From: an uncultured Acholeplasmatales bacterium
GTDB taxonomy: Bacteria; Bacillota_I; Bacilli_A; ML615J-28; CAG-698
Reading direction: 5' to 3'
DNA: 16,182 nucleotides
Assembly: GCA_937877075.1 (NCBI GenBank)
Contig: CALEGD010000003.1
Location: 1 to 16,182 of the forward strand
Positions within the stretch are counted from its first letter, which is position 1. Every line of letters starts with the position of its first letter. The translations under genes were made by a program, and so were the position numbers. The notes below the pieces were generated by a model. That model was given only the letters and a program-made list of their open reading frames with translations, did no database searches and had not been told where the DNA came from. Shown in pieces: positions 7,501 through 13,838 of this stretch.

Positions 7501-7943
7501 AAGATGATAGTAATGATGAAATAAAGCAAATTAAAAAATGTAAAAAAGTTAGAAAGAATAATCCCTGTGATTGTTTTTCCTTTACCATCATTTACGATAT
7601 TGACTAAATTATCAGTTCTTCTTTGTTCAACTATTTCAGAGGAAAGACCGACCAATACGTCGGTGTCATAATATCTTGGGTATTTTTTTTCTTCTTCGAC
7701 TTTATCCTTTTTCTCGGTTTCTTCCTCAACTATTTCTTGAGATTCAACCTCGAGGATTTCTCCCTCTAAATTAACTGTCTTCTTCTGTTTTAAAGCTTCT
7801 AAAATATCATTTGCATCAGATTCTATCCGATGCTGTTTTTTACTTTTCTTTAGCTTTAATTCAGATTTAGGAAGTTTGTGTGTTTCATTCTTAACTTCAG
7901 AAACTTTTATTTTTTCATCCTTGTTTGCCACTAGTGTCACCAC
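4506..7943 (-). CDS. CtpE-like P-type cation ATPase with a repeat-built extracellular domain before the last helix
   Basis: A membrane pump powered by ATP. The core matches the CtpE type, whose mycobacterial member is linked to Ca2+ uptake: actuator loop LLTGEAD (239-245), phosphorylation site DKTGT (D394), LGAPE (478-482), hinge TGDGVND (627-633). Helices lie near 128-150, 155-175, 303-322, 341-363, 690-708, 723-744, 755-778, 793-812, 822-842 and 1112-1136. Three things are odd: a charged ~95-residue N-terminal tail; PAGL (351-354) in helix 4, where P2-type pumps have PEGL with an ion-binding Glu; and a ~265-residue insert (845-1111) between helices 9 and 10, outside the cell, made of four ~64-residue repeats. 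The length of 1145 compares with ~800 for typical CtpE. The start is GTG at 7943 or, better spaced from AGGA, GTG at 7940. The transported ion cannot be read from the sequence. Confidence 0.9.
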   Translation of the reverse strand: MVTLVANKDEKIKVSEVKNETHKLPKSELKLKKSKKQHRIESDANDILEALKQKKTVNLEGEILEVESQEIVEEETEKKDKVEEEKKYPRYYDTDVLVGLSSEIVEQRRTDNLVNIVNDGKGKTITGIILSNFFTFFNLLYFIITIIFIVLNSFENLMFLITIIPNLVIGIIQEIIAKKKMEKLSLMSAPTTTVIRDGEKIEIPITEVVLDDIIFFTSGKQICADSIVIEGFIEVNESLLTGEADAILKNPGDKLLSGSFVVSGMAVARVDKVGKDNYIEKLSKDAKMYLKPKSELLRSLNAIIKFISLIIIPLAIMTYITSSKFAVKDYLGVMNKQGIIKAASTMLAMIPAGLFLLTTMALSVSVVRLFRSKTLVQELYCIEMLARVNVLCLDKTGTITDGTMRVTDCIEIKNPTDYTIREIVGSIMQSFDDTNPTSEALINYFDKNSVLTPTDKIPFSSKRKFSAVTFGELGTFILGAPEFVLTSGFDRVASKVERYASQGSRVLVLAQTKNKFKIDDTPKGVNPICLIILQDHIREDATETIDYFKQNGVDIKVISGDNAVTVSEIAQRAGIEGAERYISLAGLTDDEVRDSVFEYTVFGRVSPEQKRILVKTLKEHKKTVAMTGDGVNDILALKEADCSIAMASGSEATRYVSHLVLMDSNFSSMPKVVQEGRRVINNIQRTSTLYLVKTVFSILLTIMYIILGTQNGPIRMSYPFSAKNLYLIEWFAIGIPSIFLAVQPNREIVKGRFLSNVIKSIVPGAMTVVILHFILNIIRTLPGFEELHANNEVFTTILTVVTTAVMIAVLFQVSQPFNWFRKTVFVLMIISCFLVGMNILPITNMDLSYRRGVEDYDYVLAVDDSVEWILNGENTNIDAVRRPDVINYDEENYVAPVITIDEHNRWCLNGIPTTLAANPNSKFELRVVKGFWSLNDNITKAKAYHQPGLQFLASDAYKRPVLTIDKHGNWCLDGISTGIIVTGFEENLTLNVENNGYWFINNVNTRIKAKEIIIEEEYVIPAVSIITLDNNRVFALDGKPTNVSADYGAEVSLLVDEFGYWLINGTETQVKAEKNGEKIVSDGFVLPTVDIDGFGYFTINNISTNIPAEDNLMITEILISLLLVMLINPLMFLISQILKKLRLAN
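4614..5375 (-). repeat. Four ~64-residue protein repeats coding the ATPase outer domain
   Basis: Each unit holds two short motifs of the form G-x-W-x-(I/L)-N/D-G/N-x-x-T-x-x-x-A. The Trp/Phe anchors fall at residues 868, 906, 932, 970, 998, 1034, 1061 and 1097, so spacings alternate ~37 and ~27. Odd motifs repeat every 63-66 residues and even motifs every 63-64. Even motifs follow a P-x-V/L-x-T/S-I-D lead. Examples are VEWILNGENTNIDA, NRWCLNGIPTTLAA, GYWFINNVNTRIKA and GYWLINGTETQVKA. They resemble the GxWxINGxxT modules (DUF4988-like) of secreted surface proteins; that resemblance is from memory. Confidence 0.8.
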
Positions 7944-7967
7944 ATTTCCTGTGATTTTTATATGATT

Positions 7968-7996
7968 ATTCTACCATACTATAGCATTTTCTTCAA
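7968..7996 (-). promoter_or_regulatory. Promoter of the P-type ATPase gene
   Basis: On the minus strand TTGAAG (7996-7991), 17 bases, then TAGAAT (7973-7968) preceded by TGG, an extended -10. It lies between the patatin gene stop and the ATPase start. No hairpin separates the two genes, so readthrough from the patatin gene may add to this promoter. Confidence 0.6.
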
Positions 7997-8007
7997 GTTA
8001 TTTATTT

Positions 8008-8838
8008 TCAACAATTAAAATGAGTGTAGAAATATTTCCTGATGCTATTATATCCCGAGATATAAAGATCAAGTCTTTTTTCTAAACCCTTGGAAAAATC
8101 AGTTGCTTTAATTCCAAAAGTGTCTATATGGATAATATTAAACTTTTCTAAATCATAATCGCATTCTTCTTTGAAAACTTTTTTCTTATACTTTTGAAAT
8201 AGACCTTTTGTTTTAAGTAATGGACTATCGCTTAAGCGAAAACCTAAGGTTGGAACCTCATCATCTTGAAACAAAGTAATTGGAAAATTATTAACCACGC
8301 CTCCGTCAAAAAAAACATGATCCTCTATTTTATATGGTCGAAAGAAGAGTGGGATAGAACAAGACATTGCAATTGCCTTAGAAATTGGAAAACTATCGGG
8401 ATCAAAACCATATGCTTTTAATCCATCAGGCAGAATTACTTGTTTTCTTTTTTTCCAATCTGTTACAATCATCTTTAATAGATACTGATCTCCAAATTTA
8501 AGATCACTAAAATAAATCTTTTTTTTATCCTTTAAAACTGAAAAAAGATATTTTTCAAAATTTGCAATAGAATAATAACCTTTTTGTTTTATTCCACTGA
8601 CAATTCTAGAGGCCCGACCACCTCGCATGGAAGTAATAATATTCGGATTAAAGTCATTAATTAATTGTTCAATTTCATAAGAAGTATAACCAGCTGCTAT
8701 CAATGCCGCAAAAATCGACCCCACTGAGGTTCCACCAACCTTGTGGATTTGAAAACCCCTTTTTTCTAAAAATCGCATCACCCCGACATAAGCCAAACCT
8801 TTGATTCCGCCGCCTTCAAAAACGGCATTGATTTTCAT
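8008..8838 (-). CDS. Patatin-like phospholipase (RssA/YlbK type)
   Basis: A cytoplasmic serine acyl-hydrolase of the patatin family, which cleaves phospholipids or other lipids with a Ser-Asp dyad. From the ATG at 8838 the protein has 276 residues: oxyanion loop GGGIKG (9-14), nucleophile elbow GTSVG with Ser38, and the catalytic Asp in FDGGVVNNFP (Asp178). It has no signal peptide and no membrane segment. I chose the ATG at 8838 over the ATG at 8850 because GGGTGA (8848-8843) lies just upstream of it and would otherwise sit inside the coding region. The gene stands alone between a terminator and the ATPase promoter. The substrate is unknown. Confidence 0.88.
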   Translation of the reverse strand: MKINAVFEGGGIKGLAYVGVMRFLEKRGFQIHKVGGTSVGSIFAALIAAGYTSYEIEQLINDFNPNIITSMRGGRASRIVSGIKQKGYYSIANFEKYLFSVLKDKKKIYFSDLKFGDQYLLKMIVTDWKKRKQVILPDGLKAYGFDPDSFPISKAIAMSCSIPLFFRPYKIEDHVFFDGGVVNNFPITLFQDDEVPTLGFRLSDSPLLKTKGLFQKYKKKVFKEECDYDLEKFNIIHIDTFGIKATDFSKGLEKRLDLYISGYNSIRKYFYTHFNC

Positions 8839-8890
8839 TACATCACCCATATTAATATATGATGAAAAGTAAAAATCGCAAAGAGAATCT

Positions 8891-8911
8891 AAAAAAGGGA
8901 CAATGTCCCTT
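8891..8911 (-). terminator. Rho-independent terminator of the DJ-1/PfpI gene
   Basis: On the minus strand AAGGGACA-T-TGTCCCTT followed by TTTT is a strong stem with a T run. The last bases of the DJ-1 stop codon are part of the stem base, a very compact arrangement. Confidence 0.8.
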
Positions 8912-9455
8912 AACTTTCACCGCGTATATTTTTATAAATTGCTTCTCTTTGACGCTTGCCTTGCAAATATTCAATAATTTCTAAAGCAAAATCAAACGTA
9001 TAAGCCATCGCTTTCGCAGTTATAAGATTTCCGTCCCTAACTACACCTTTCTTAGTTTGAAACTTTCCCTCGATGTTTTCTTCCACACCCGGAAAACAAG
9101 TAAATGAGCGTTTTTTAAAGTACCCGAGTTTCCCAATCTGGGAAGGCCCGGCACAGATTGCCGCTACAAGTTTTTTATCGTCAAGGAAACTTTTGATTAA
9201 GTCTGATAATTCCTCTTTCTTGTCTAAGACATTAAACACTGCTCTGCCACCGGGAATAACAAGAAAATCATAATCTTCTACTTTCAAATCCTTAAAAAGC
9301 ATATTAGCCTTTACCTCAAGATTATACTGCGAAGTAACAGTCAAAGAATCAAAACTAACAGTATTAACCTGGAGTTTGCTTCTTTTTAGAACATCAATAG
9401 TTGCAAGAGCTTCGGTATCTTCGAAGCCATCAGCAAGAATAATAATACCTTTCAT
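8910..9455 (-). CDS. DJ-1/PfpI (ThiJ) family protein
   Basis: Members of this family act as deglycases, chaperones, amidases or peptidases in the cytoplasm, using a reactive Cys at a nucleophile elbow. From the ATG at 9455 the protein has 181 residues. It starts MKGIIILADGFEDTEAL with the conserved Glu12, followed by DFLVIPGG (63-70), the Cys in AAICAGP (Cys101) and TCFPGVEE (119-126). A longer frame up to 9575 exists, but the ATG at 9455 has a strong AGGGGG site eight bases away and matches the family N terminus. The extra 40 codons are the remnant of another gene. The start overlaps that remnant's stop as TAATG, a sign of former translational coupling. The exact activity cannot be told. Confidence 0.88.
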   Translation of the reverse strand: MKGIIILADGFEDTEALATIDVLKRSKLQVNTVSFDSLTVTSQYNLEVKANMLFKDLKVEDYDFLVIPGGRAVFNVLDKKEELSDLIKSFLDDKKLVAAICAGPSQIGKLGYFKKRSFTCFPGVEENIEGKFQTKKGVVRDGNLITAKAMAYTFDFALEIIEYLQGKRQREAIYKNIRGES

Positions 9456-9557
9456 TAATTTAACCCCCTTATTATGTAGTCTACGTAAAACATTTTTACA
9501 ATATGCACAAAAATAACCTTTCTTTTTGATTTGAGATCTTAGATAATATTTAAAGAA
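9455..9557 (-). pseudogene. Internally deleted remnant of a second DUF84 (YjjX-like) gene
   Basis: Two pieces match the intact DUF84 gene at 12254-12763. Bases 9535-9554 match 12741-12760 at 17 of 20 positions and correspond to its codons 2-8 (KYYLRS against KCYLGS). Bases 9473-9514 match 12278-12319 at 34 of 42 positions and, in a different frame, give IFVHIVKMFYVDYI against IFVHIVKLLYGQYI near the C terminus. About 430 bases of the middle are missing, and the ATG is replaced by TTC. The remnant ends TAATG at the DJ-1 start, so the lost gene was probably coupled to it. The alignments were made by eye. Confidence 0.7.
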
Positions 9558-9573
9558 GGAATTTTTATCCTTC

Positions 9574-9579
9574 ATTATA
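9574..9579 (-). promoter_or_regulatory. Possible -10 box upstream of the DUF84 remnant and DJ-1 gene
   Basis: A perfect TATAAT on the minus strand sits about 120 bases before the DJ-1 start and just before a GAAGGA ribosome site that fits the start of the lost gene. No good -35 is seen; TTGAAA lies 20 bases upstream. Confidence 0.35.
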
Positions 9580-9635
9580 ATAGCATTAATTTAATTTATT
9601 TTCAATTCAATTGCAGTTTTAATATTTAACTTTAC

Positions 9636-9671
9636 TAAAATAAATAAAAGTATGACTTTAAAAGTCATACT
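9636..9671 (-). terminator. Terminator after the PNPOx-fold gene
   Basis: On the minus strand AGTATGACTT-TTA-AAGTCATACT (9671-9649) forms a 10-bp stem followed by TTTATTTATTTT, a T-rich tail. It lies 17 bases beyond the stop. Confidence 0.7.
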
Positions 9672-9688
9672 GTATGAAAGTTTTGGTT

Positions 9689-10153
9689 TTAGTCTGCTTC
9701 AAGAACGAACTCAGATCTTGTTGCAGTTTTATCTGCAAAATTAATAATATACTTATAATTATTGGCATAGACATAAGCTATTTCTAATTTAATTTTCAGA
9801 ATTGAAGTGGTTTCATCATCAACATGTTTATCATAAAACAAATAAAATACTCTTTTAAAATAATCAATATATTCCTTATTCTTTTCATCGTAAAGCCTAC
9901 CTTCATCTATGGCAATTCCCCAACAACGAAACATTCCTTGACATAATGAAACTTTTGGGTTAACGGCAATTTCCTTCATTTTATTAGAAGCATAATGAAC
10001 AGTAGCATAAAAATATTCATCTCGATAAACCAAGTCAATAACTCTCACACTTGGTTGATCATAAAGTGAGGTTGCGAAAGACATTTGCACGTTTTTTCCA
10101 TATAGATCTTCCATCAATTTGATCGCTTCTGAATAGTAATTTTTGTTTATCAT
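9689..10153 (-). CDS. Pyridoxamine 5'-phosphate oxidase-fold (split-barrel FMN-binding) protein
   Basis: This protein of 154 residues looks like the PNPOx-like split-barrel flavoproteins: MSFATSLYDQPSVRVIDLVY (strands 1-2 with the typical Pro-x-Val-Arg), then FYATVHYASNKMKEIAVNPKVSLC, the usual 'K...l..NP.v.l' segment, and GRLYDEKNKEYIDYFKR. Such proteins bind FMN or F420-like cofactors, or haem, and reduce small molecules; the specific substrate is unknown. A GTG at 10165 gives a longer frame but overlaps the AAGGGA ribosome site, so the ATG at 10153 is preferred. No signal or membrane segment is present. It lies 70 bases after the dehydrogenase gene with no hairpin between, so the two may share a transcript. 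Confidence 0.78.
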   Translation of the reverse strand: MINKNYYSEAIKLMEDLYGKNVQMSFATSLYDQPSVRVIDLVYRDEYFYATVHYASNKMKEIAVNPKVSLCQGMFRCWGIAIDEGRLYDEKNKEYIDYFKRVFYLFYDKHVDDETTSILKIKLEIAYVYANNYKYIINFADKTATRSEFVLEAD

Positions 10154-10222
10154 ATTTCCCTTCACTTTCTATAAGTTTAAACAATAGAAATACAGAACCT
10201 TTTACTTTAAAAGCAGTTCGTA

Positions 10223-11245
10223 TTATATATTTATGATTTGTTTAGTTTGATAGGACTTCATAGCCTTTTCCATTACCTGAACAACACCTAATGCATTTTC
10301 TTTGTCTATATCTTCTTTTGGCCAATTATTAATATGTTCTGCAAGCAAATCATAGAAACGATAATGTTGTCCTTTTAGTAAAGGTATATTTTCTTCTGTG
10401 TCAGGGTCAGTTTTAAAAACACTTCTTAAATCATTATTTTGATATAATTCATCAGTTTTTACATTAACTGAGTCAGGGGAATCAAAATCATATTTAAAAT
10501 AACTAGCATTAGTACCTACGAGAGCAAACCTAGGCTTTAATTCCCGTTCAAATACCTCAGCTCCGATAAAACAAACCATGCTTTCATAATATAATGTAAG
10601 TTCAAAATGATCATTTGCAACTGATCCTTCTCGTTCATAAAATAAATTTAAGAATACACTTTTAGGAAGTCCAAATAAAGATATTGCATGATGAGTTAAA
10701 TGTGGTGCTAAATCATAAAACAAACCAGACATCACTGTATCTTTAAATCTCCAATTATCACGAATATTGGGAATATAGCGATCAAACCTTGTTGAAAAGG
10801 TTTGAATCTTCCCAAAGTCACGGGTTTTCATTAATTCTTGTAATGTAAGAATATCACCGTCGTATTTACGGTTATGAAAAACTCTTAAAATAAGATGTTT
10901 TTCTTCTGCAAACTGAAATAGTTCTAAAGCCTCCGCATATGTTTCAACAAATGGTTTTTCACAAACAACATGTTTACCTTTCAATAATGCTTTTTTAGTA
11001 TAACTATAATGAACATCATTAGAGGTAGTAATCACAATTAAATCAATTTCATCATCATTCAAGATTTTGTTATAATCTTCCACAATCTGTACATTTGGGC
11101 ATGCTGCTTTTACATCTCTTTGATTAACAGGATTTCTTGTCATAACTGATTTTAACTCGTAATTCGGATGATTAACAAATGCCGGTAAATGAAATTGACG
11201 TCCAGACATACCATAGCCAATTAAAGCAATCTTAATTTTTTTCAT
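10223..11245 (-). CDS. Gfo/Idh/MocA family NAD(P)-dependent dehydrogenase, IolW/YdgJ-like
   Basis: A cytoplasmic oxidoreductase acting on sugars or inositols. The Rossmann fold comes first, with GYGMSG (10-15), then the family signature CEKPF (95-99, with the catalytic Lys97) and the C-terminal substrate domain with YDLAPHLTHHA (177-187). The segment VFHNRKYDGDILTLQEL and the later RFDRYIP and NWRF resemble the IolW/YdgJ branch, where Bacillus IolW is a scyllo-inositol dehydrogenase. At 340 residues the length is normal. AAGGA lies 7 bases before the ATG. No other inositol genes are in view, so the substrate is open. I do not see a convincing promoter upstream. Confidence 0.88.
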   Translation of the reverse strand: MKKIKIALIGYGMSGRQFHLPAFVNHPNYELKSVMTRNPVNQRDVKAACPNVQIVEDYNKILNDDEIDLIVITTSNDVHYSYTKKALLKGKHVVCEKPFVETYAEALELFQFAEEKHLILRVFHNRKYDGDILTLQELMKTRDFGKIQTFSTRFDRYIPNIRDNWRFKDTVMSGLFYDLAPHLTHHAISLFGLPKSVFLNLFYEREGSVANDHFELTLYYESMVCFIGAEVFERELKPRFALVGTNASYFKYDFDSPDSVNVKTDELYQNNDLRSVFKTDPDTEENIPLLKGQHYRFYDLLAEHINNWPKEDIDKENALGVVQVMEKAMKSYQTKQIINI

Positions 11246-11577
11246 TATATATTCCTTTCTTCTTAAAATATAAATCTAGACAATATATACCTTCTCAATT
11301 TATATTATTAACTTATAATAAGATTAGAGACTTTTAATTAAATCCATTGGCGTAGAATTGGATGCCTTAATAATCGGGGATGCTGTTGAAATAGTCACAG
11401 ACAAGGCAACCAAAACTGTAATTAATATTAAACATTTCGCATCAACAAACTCTCTTAAGAAAATTATCTAAATATATCGTTAGACCTAACACCAAAAACC
11501 GGAAAAGTAACAATAATTATATTTGTGTTTTTTCATACGACTAATCTCATTAAAGAGCAATTAATTTTTTTATACAA
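11246..11577. other. Gene-poor stretch between the dehydrogenase and the DUF3592-like gene
   Basis: This stretch has no complete gene. It is AT-rich and contains one coding-like plus-strand remnant at 11328-11471, listed separately. The rest shows no clear hairpin with T run and no good promoter. The absence of a terminator after the DUF3592-like gene leaves readthrough into the dehydrogenase gene possible. Confidence 0.6.
11328..11471 (+). pseudogene. Orphan coding-like remnant, C-terminal end of an unrecognised gene
   Basis: From just after an in-frame TAG (11325-11327), the plus strand is open for 47 codons to a TAA at 11469-11471 and gives a protein-like peptide, including KSIGVELDALIIGDAVEIVT and later KTVINIKHFAST. 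The alternation of hydrophobic and charged residues looks like real beta/alpha protein. No ATG opens it; a TTG at 11358 lacks a ribosome site. The family is not recognised. It opposes the direction of all genes around it, which fits a leftover from an insertion or rearrangement. Confidence 0.3.
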
Positions 11578-11984
11578 TTATCTAGGATTATAGTAATCCG
11601 CTTTCCCATTAAGAGCCATTCTTATCATAATAATACTTAAAACTATGCACCCTGCAAGTGCTACCCAACCGATAATGTATTTTTCTTGACTAATAATTCT
11701 GTCAGGGTTATTAATTTCATATCTTATCTTAACTCTATCACCCATTGATTTACCTAATACATCGTCAATTTCACGACTATATTTAACTCCATCCACATAA
11801 TATTCAACATGTAAGGAATTAGTATAATTATCGCCGGATCCATAAGATCCATTTCCTATAACTACACCATAGGTTATAACCTGTGGGGTAAATGGTTTTG
11901 ATAAAAGAAGCATAATAATAAAACCAGCTATAGGAAGTATAGATCCGATCCTAATAAAGGTTTTGCTTATAGGTGACCCCTCAT
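11578..11984 (-). CDS. DUF3592-like membrane protein, probable frameshift near its start
   Basis: The best reading is a small membrane protein with a helix at each end (around GSILPIAGFIIMLLL and IIGWVALAGCIVLSIIMI) around a beta-rich domain: GVVIGNGSYGSG, LHVEYYVDGVKYSREI, GDRVKIRYEINNPDRI. This is the DUF3592 layout, whose function is unknown. The uninterrupted frame has its first ATG at 11913, inside the first helix and with no ribosome site. A promoter, GGGTGA and an ATG at 11984 lie upstream, but that frame stops after five codons. One extra G in the GGGG run (11980-11977 on the minus strand) would join them into MRGSPISKTF and on through the helix. The start is therefore likely broken here or misread. 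Confidence 0.6.
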
Positions 11985-12033
11985 AATATCACCCGCCCTC
12001 TTTATTGATATTCTTTAAATTTCTGATGTTTTA

Positions 12034-12062
12034 ATTGTATATTAGTTGTTGCACATTGTCAA
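12034..12062 (-). promoter_or_regulatory. Promoter of the DUF3592-like gene
   Basis: On the minus strand a perfect TTGACA (12062-12057), 17 bases, then TACAAT (12039-12034). The start would fall near 12027, about 43 bases before the GGGTGA/ATG at 11984, supporting that ATG as the original start. Confidence 0.75.
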
Positions 12063-12134
12063 TATGCACGGTAATTTTCCCTGTTTTAGATAACCAAGCA
12101 AATATCCTTCTTAACTTCCTAAGAGGATCAATAA

Positions 12135-12190
12135 ATGCAAAAATAAAAGCCAAGATTGTCAGATTATATTTGACTATATCTTGGCTTTTT
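12135..12190 (-). terminator. Strong, likely bidirectional terminator ending the pepV-trmB-M42-DUF84 operon
   Basis: Bases 12146-12156 and 12178-12188 are exact inverted repeats, AAAGCCAAGAT and ATCTTGGCTTT, with a further GTCA/TGAC pairing in the loop. On the minus strand it is followed by TTTTATTTTTGC; on the plus strand by TTTTTCTTT. Confidence 0.85.
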
Positions 12191-12253
12191 CTTTACTTGG
12201 GGCCATATTTAAATTTATTTATTTTCAGCCCTGAGATAATAAGATTTTCACTA

Positions 12254-12763
12254 CTAAATTTCACTTTGGTTTTTTCTTATATATTGTCCGTAAAGTAGTT
12301 TTACAATATGTACAAAAATGTCTATTCTCCTAACTACAGAACAGGTAAAGTAACCGATGGCACCTTCCTTGGAGCGAATATCTTTTTGATTTAGATATTC
12401 ATCCATTACAGTGGCTAGTTCCTTTCCTTGATTAAAAAGTTCTTCCTTGATAAAATCTGGCAAAGGGATTCTGGTTCCTCCAGCATAATAGAAATTTCCT
12501 TTTTGATCAAGTAGTACTCCCCAGTTTACAAGAAACAGTATTCCATCTTGTAGTTGAACACCAGCTTCTAAACCTATCCTAAGCCCATCATTAGGAAGGG
12601 CTAGAGCACGATTTCTTGCGCCTTGCATTGTTTCAGAATCAGATAGCGGTTGGTCCCCCACCCCACTGTTAACAGCAAGGCAGATTACTTCATAATCTAG
12701 CAAGACCTTTTTTACCGCATCCAACTTCACTTTATTCAAGGATCCTAGATAACATTTAATCAT
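12254..12763 (-). CDS. DUF84 / YjjX-like non-canonical purine nucleoside triphosphatase
   Basis: Members of this family hydrolyse inosine and xanthosine triphosphates, cleaning the nucleotide pool. Seen here from the ATG at 12763 (169 residues): LGSLNKVKLDAV at the N terminus, NSGVGDQPLSDSETMQGARNRA (residues ~32-53), GLRIGLEAGV, then RSKEGAIGYFT and VVRR near the end; all are the usual DUF84 blocks. A TTG at 12778 gives a longer frame, but the ATG at 12763 fits the family N terminus. The start overlaps the M42 peptidase stop by 8 bases, so it is the last gene of the operon and probably coupled. A decayed second copy lies at 9455-9557. Confidence 0.85.
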   Translation of the reverse strand: MIKCYLGSLNKVKLDAVKKVLLDYEVICLAVNSGVGDQPLSDSETMQGARNRALALPNDGLRIGLEAGVQLQDGILFLVNWGVLLDQKGNFYYAGGTRIPLPDFIKEELFNQGKELATVMDEYLNQKDIRSKEGAIGYFTCSVVRRIDIFVHIVKLLYGQYIRKNQSEI

Positions 12764-13838
12764 TTCTAAATTCTTCAAGACGTTCTTTTGAAAAGTCTTT
12801 GATAATAGTCAGAACCATATCTTTTACCGCTTCCACATCATCAATATGAATCATTCCAGCTGTGGAATGGATATAACGTCCGGGTAGGCCAATGGTTGTT
12901 GAAAGGGTTCCGGAACCGGCATATTGAGCCGCAGCTGCATCGGTACCACCCATTGATAGAAATTCCTGATATTTAATATCTTTGGCTTTAGCCAAATTTT
13001 CAAAATAAGCTTTTAGTTTTGGATTCATGATATTTCGGGGATCATAAAAACGAATTAAAAATCCTTCACCGAGTTTCCCAAAATTACGCGGATGATCTTT
13101 GTTAAGAATATCACCAACCGGAGAAACATCAATTGCGATAAATAAATCCGGTTGTATCATTTGGGAAGCGGTAGTGGCTCCTCGGAGCCCTACTTCCTCT
13201 TGAACTGTTGCTCCACAAACAACCGTATTCGGATGATGAATTCCTTTTTCACTCAATTCTTTCATCACCTCTAAAGCCATTCCGCAACCAAAACGGTCAT
13301 CCCAAGCCTTAGAGACAATCTTTTTTCCATCTTCAGTCAGGTAATATTGATTTACAAAGGTAATTTGTTGCCCTATTTTAATCCCCATTTCTTTTGCGTG
13401 TTCACGACTGTCAGCACCGATATCCAAAAGGAGATCATCAAAATCAGGCTCCTTTGGTTCTTTACCACCCCGACTCATATGGGGAGGAATAGCTCCAACA
13501 ACACCTTGAATTGCCTTATCATCAGAAATAATAACTTGAAGATTCTGAGAAATCATCACATTTGGAATAATTGAACCGATTGGAATCATTTTGATCATTC
13601 CATTTTCAGTTACCCCAATTACCATAGCTCCGACTTCATCCATATGTCCGGCAATCATAATTGTCGGTCCTTCGCCTTTCTTTATGCCGAAAATGCTTCC
13701 GAGTTTGTCCTGAACAATTTCATCAGCATATTTTGAAAGCTCAGCCTTCATATACTTCCTAACCGGCTTTTCAAATCCGGCAACAGCATTTAGATTAACT
13801 AAATCCTCATAAATTTTCATTCTTTCTCTAACTTTCAT
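12756..13838 (-). CDS. M42 family glutamyl/leucyl aminopeptidase
   Basis: A cytoplasmic, usually dodecameric, two-metal aminopeptidase that trims short peptides. Expected ligands and catalytic residues are all present in 360 residues: AGHMDEVG with His65 and Asp67, WDDRFG with Asp180/181, QEEVGLRG with Glu214/215, AIDVS with Asp237 and IHSTAGM with His324. The start ATG overlaps the trmB stop as ATGA, and AAAGGTGG lies just upstream; an ATG six codons later (MKIYEDLVN) is an alternative. With pepV in the same operon, this points to peptide turnover as a shared role. Bacterial relatives include YtoP, YsdC and FrvX; I cannot choose among them. Confidence 0.93.
   Translation of the reverse strand: MKVRERMKIYEDLVNLNAVAGFEKPVRKYMKAELSKYADEIVQDKLGSIFGIKKGEGPTIMIAGHMDEVGAMVIGVTENGMIKMIPIGSIIPNVMISQNLQVIISDDKAIQGVVGAIPPHMSRGGKEPKEPDFDDLLLDIGADSREHAKEMGIKIGQQITFVNQYYLTEDGKKIVSKAWDDRFGCGMALEVMKELSEKGIHHPNTVVCGATVQEEVGLRGATTASQMIQPDLFIAIDVSPVGDILNKDHPRNFGKLGEGFLIRFYDPRNIMNPKLKAYFENLAKAKDIKYQEFLSMGGTDAAAAQYAGSGTLSTTIGLPGRYIHSTAGMIHIDDVEAVKDMVLTIIKDFSKERLEEFRND

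Noticed and set aside
9456..9575. A 40-codon N-terminal extension of the DJ-1 protein with a CxxC-like FCAYC motif, echoed as FCTYC in another frame near 12310
   Set aside because: The shared DNA is better explained by the DUF84 reading frame, where the intact gene is proven by family motifs; the Cys pattern is an out-of-frame shadow.
10154..10222. A separate promoter for the PNPOx-fold gene
   Set aside because: Only weak boxes (TATAGA without a -35) were found; cotranscription with the dehydrogenase is as likely.
12107..12127. Imperfect inverted repeat CCTTCTTA/CTAAGAGG upstream of the DUF3592-like promoter, a possible operator
   Set aside because: It is imperfect, has no T run, and is about 45 bases upstream of the -35; no independent support.
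12035..12298. An 87-codon plus-strand frame ending at the DUF84 gene
   Set aside because: It runs through the TTGACA/TACAAT promoter and the bidirectional terminator, has no ribosome site, and overlaps the conserved end of DUF84.
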